This document shows positions 62,109 through 64,000 of a stretch of 64,000 nt of DNA, in pieces. Source of the DNA: Lichenostomus cassidix (Eukaryota; Chordata; Aves; Passeriformes; Meliphagidae); NCBI GenBank assembly GCA_008360975.2, contig CM039180.1, positions 15,839,122 through 15,903,121 of the forward strand. Reading direction: 5' to 3'. The stretch's first letter is position 1; every line of letters starts with the position of its first letter. The notes under the pieces were generated by a model that saw only the letters and a program-made list of their open reading frames with translations, made no database searches and was not told the DNA's origin. Made by a program: the position numbers and the translations under genes.

Positions 62109-64000
62109 TATTAAGTAAGTAAGTCACCCCACATCTTTTTGATCTATACTATTGATGCAAAATGAACACTTAAAGTGATTTTTCTTTCCATAGAAGAGTT
62201 TCTTATGCTGTTTTCCTTTTTCTGTTCATGCAAATTAAATTTAATGGTGTTTGTCCATAATTGTGGTCTTATGCTATTTCTGCTGCATCACAAATATATA
62301 TTCATTACTCACCATTAAGGTACATTTTGTTACTGGCCTAAATACTCAAGATTTAATTTTGATCCTAGAATCCACTATGTCATATACTGCATCCAGGAAA
62401 ATGTAGCTATTATCAAGAGAGTTGATGCAGACTGGACACTTCTAACAATAACAAAGTAAGATAAAATGAAAACAGTGAAAAAAACTCAGCATGAAAACTC
62501 ACGGATGAAAAATAAATGCTACAGAAAGTGAGAGGAAAGCTTTTACCAGCTGTTATTTACTTTTGTTAGTATTTGAGGACAGAATAGACAATACTAGGCA
62601 AGAGTAGCAGCAGAAAATTTCACAATTTAATAAAAGGACAGTGACTGGAGGCAGAGCCTGAAGGCAGAATGTTTGGCTGTGTGGCCCAAAGGTCAGTAGG
62701 GATGGATAAGGAAAATTACCTGATATAGGAAGGAAACAACACTTCCCAGAAGGTATCTAACAGGAGAGGCTTGATTCCTGATTGCCTCTGCTCCAGTCTT
62801 ATTAACTAATTACTTTCATTTGGTAAATAAAAGTCAAAATACTCTTGTGGTAGCTACATTGTCAAGGCAGAGAAGTTGACATCCTTTCTAAGTTTTTGGA
62901 GCTCCTTAAATTGATCTGGGAAATTTCTATGGGATCAATTACTCTGGCATTCTAAAACATTTTCAAATAAGAATTGTTAAAAAACACCCTGAATTTTGCA
63001 GGGTTTATATTTTGTAGCGTATTTTAAAGTCACTTTAGAAAGAAAAATTAATTCTCTGTTTCACAGATGTTGAACTGGCTTGGTAAGTGCCTCTGTGCTT
63101 TGGTCATGTGACTCATTTATAGTTTGTACACAGGAAATAAAAAATTAGAAAAAAATGAAACAATTTGATGGAACTGTATGTAGGTCAAGTTCAATCTAAT
63201 CATAAATATAAGGATTTGTAAATATTAGTATAAATATTATAGTGCTAAAATACTGTTAAAAGAAAGAAACTGCCTTTATCACTGTTACTCTCAGACCCAT
63301 GTTTTTTTCTATATAACAATATCTGTAACTCCTGATTTATATAACTCTATCCAAATAAAAGGCATTATCAATATATTAACCTGGATAAAAAATGTCAAAC
63401 CTATGCCCAATATAGATCCATAAATTCAGCAGCACAATGGGATATGAAGATCTGTGAGGGATTTAAATGCAAAGGGGAAAGTAGCTATTTAACTACAACA
63501 AATAAACATTTTATTGAAAGAAGCCTTGAATTCTGTATAAGCATTCTGACAGTGCTGGATCTAATCCACCTTATCACCATTCCTGACTTTTCTCTTAATG
63601 GCAATAGGAGAGCTCACAGACTAACTTCATCCCTTGGAAATGTTTGTAATTTTAGAATTTGAAATAATCTAAATCTTTACCATAAAAATGCCCAGAAAAT
63701 GTGTCAAACAAAACACTGTTAAACAGATTCCCAGTATTATACCTGTTTTGCATAATCCCAGATAACAAGAGACTGGAGGGGTTCTCACTCATTGGCTGCA
63801 AGGTAGGCTGTTCCTAAACTAAATAAAAACAAGTAGATGAACAAAAAAGTGTTTCTAATCTTTGAGAAAACAGAATGAACACTTGCCCCTCCTTTGCCAA
63901 GATGTTAAGTAACAGTTCCAGTTTTCTGGATTTTATTTGTAAGCAATACACAAGGTCTTAGGATAGCAGAAGTATTGTGGAGATTGATACCATACGTTTG
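62109..64000. other. AT-rich non-coding DNA, nothing recognised
   Basis: Short frames only, the longest 72 codons. No repeat family, RNA gene or exon could be supported up to the window end. Confidence 0.55.

Noticed and set aside
1..64000. CRISPR array, bacterial operon, tRNA or rRNA gene
   Set aside because: No regularly spaced repeats, tight gene clusters or cloverleaf/rRNA signatures were seen, and the sequence is clearly vertebrate.

Overview
The window reads as nuclear DNA of a bird, most likely a passerine. It is AT-rich and gene-poor. It carries several CR1 LINE fragments, some with the CR1 3' tail, plus old LTR relics that resemble high-copy avian endogenous retroviruses (ERVs). No host protein-coding gene could be confirmed. 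The only non-viral coding candidates are a possible 3'-terminal exon near 61829-61998 and a short proline-rich frame near 13594-13788. Both are weak.

The main feature is an almost complete, recently inserted endogenous retrovirus on the minus strand, about 33943-40325. In its own 5' to 3' direction it has these parts: a 521-bp 5' LTR (40325-39805); a lysine-tRNA-type primer binding site (39800-39781); a short leader; an intact 592-codon gag (39666-37888); a protease, reverse transcriptase and RNase H frame (37887-35578); an integrase frame (35577-34693); a microsatellite-bearing 3' untranslated stretch with no env; a polypurine tract (34423-34409); and a 3' LTR (34408-33943). The far end of the 3' LTR is lost in an assembly gap of exactly 500 N.

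Gag, pol and integrase lie in one continuous reading frame, broken by two UAG codons. The first ends gag. It is followed, after a 5-nt spacer, by an 11-bp hairpin with one bulge, and no AUG occurs for about 230 codons downstream, so stop-codon readthrough is the likely way pol is made. The second UAG separates RNase H from integrase, has no comparable hairpin, and is probably a disabling mutation.

Gag is unusual. It has hydrophobic segments at its N-terminus that look like membrane spans, a motif resembling the retroviral major homology region, a late coiled coil, and no CCHC zinc knuckle. The pol motifs, the absence of env and the lysine primer site suggest a class III (ERV-L/spuma-like) affiliation, which needs a phylogeny. 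The two LTRs differ by two clear substitutions plus a few homopolymer length changes over about 467 aligned bases, so the insertion is young.

Other contents by region: an LTR relic at the left edge (1-430); LTR-like relics at 2640-2935, 10264-10829 (a near-complete solo LTR), 18104-18640, 18906-18990, 44090-44620 and 45490-45705; CR1 pieces at 12517-12995, 19110-19260, 45385-45470, 45706-46060, 48305-48835 and 59225-59470; a perfect 41-bp tandem duplication at 25175-25256; and several low-complexity tracts. The rest is AT-rich intergenic or intronic DNA in which nothing functional was recognised.
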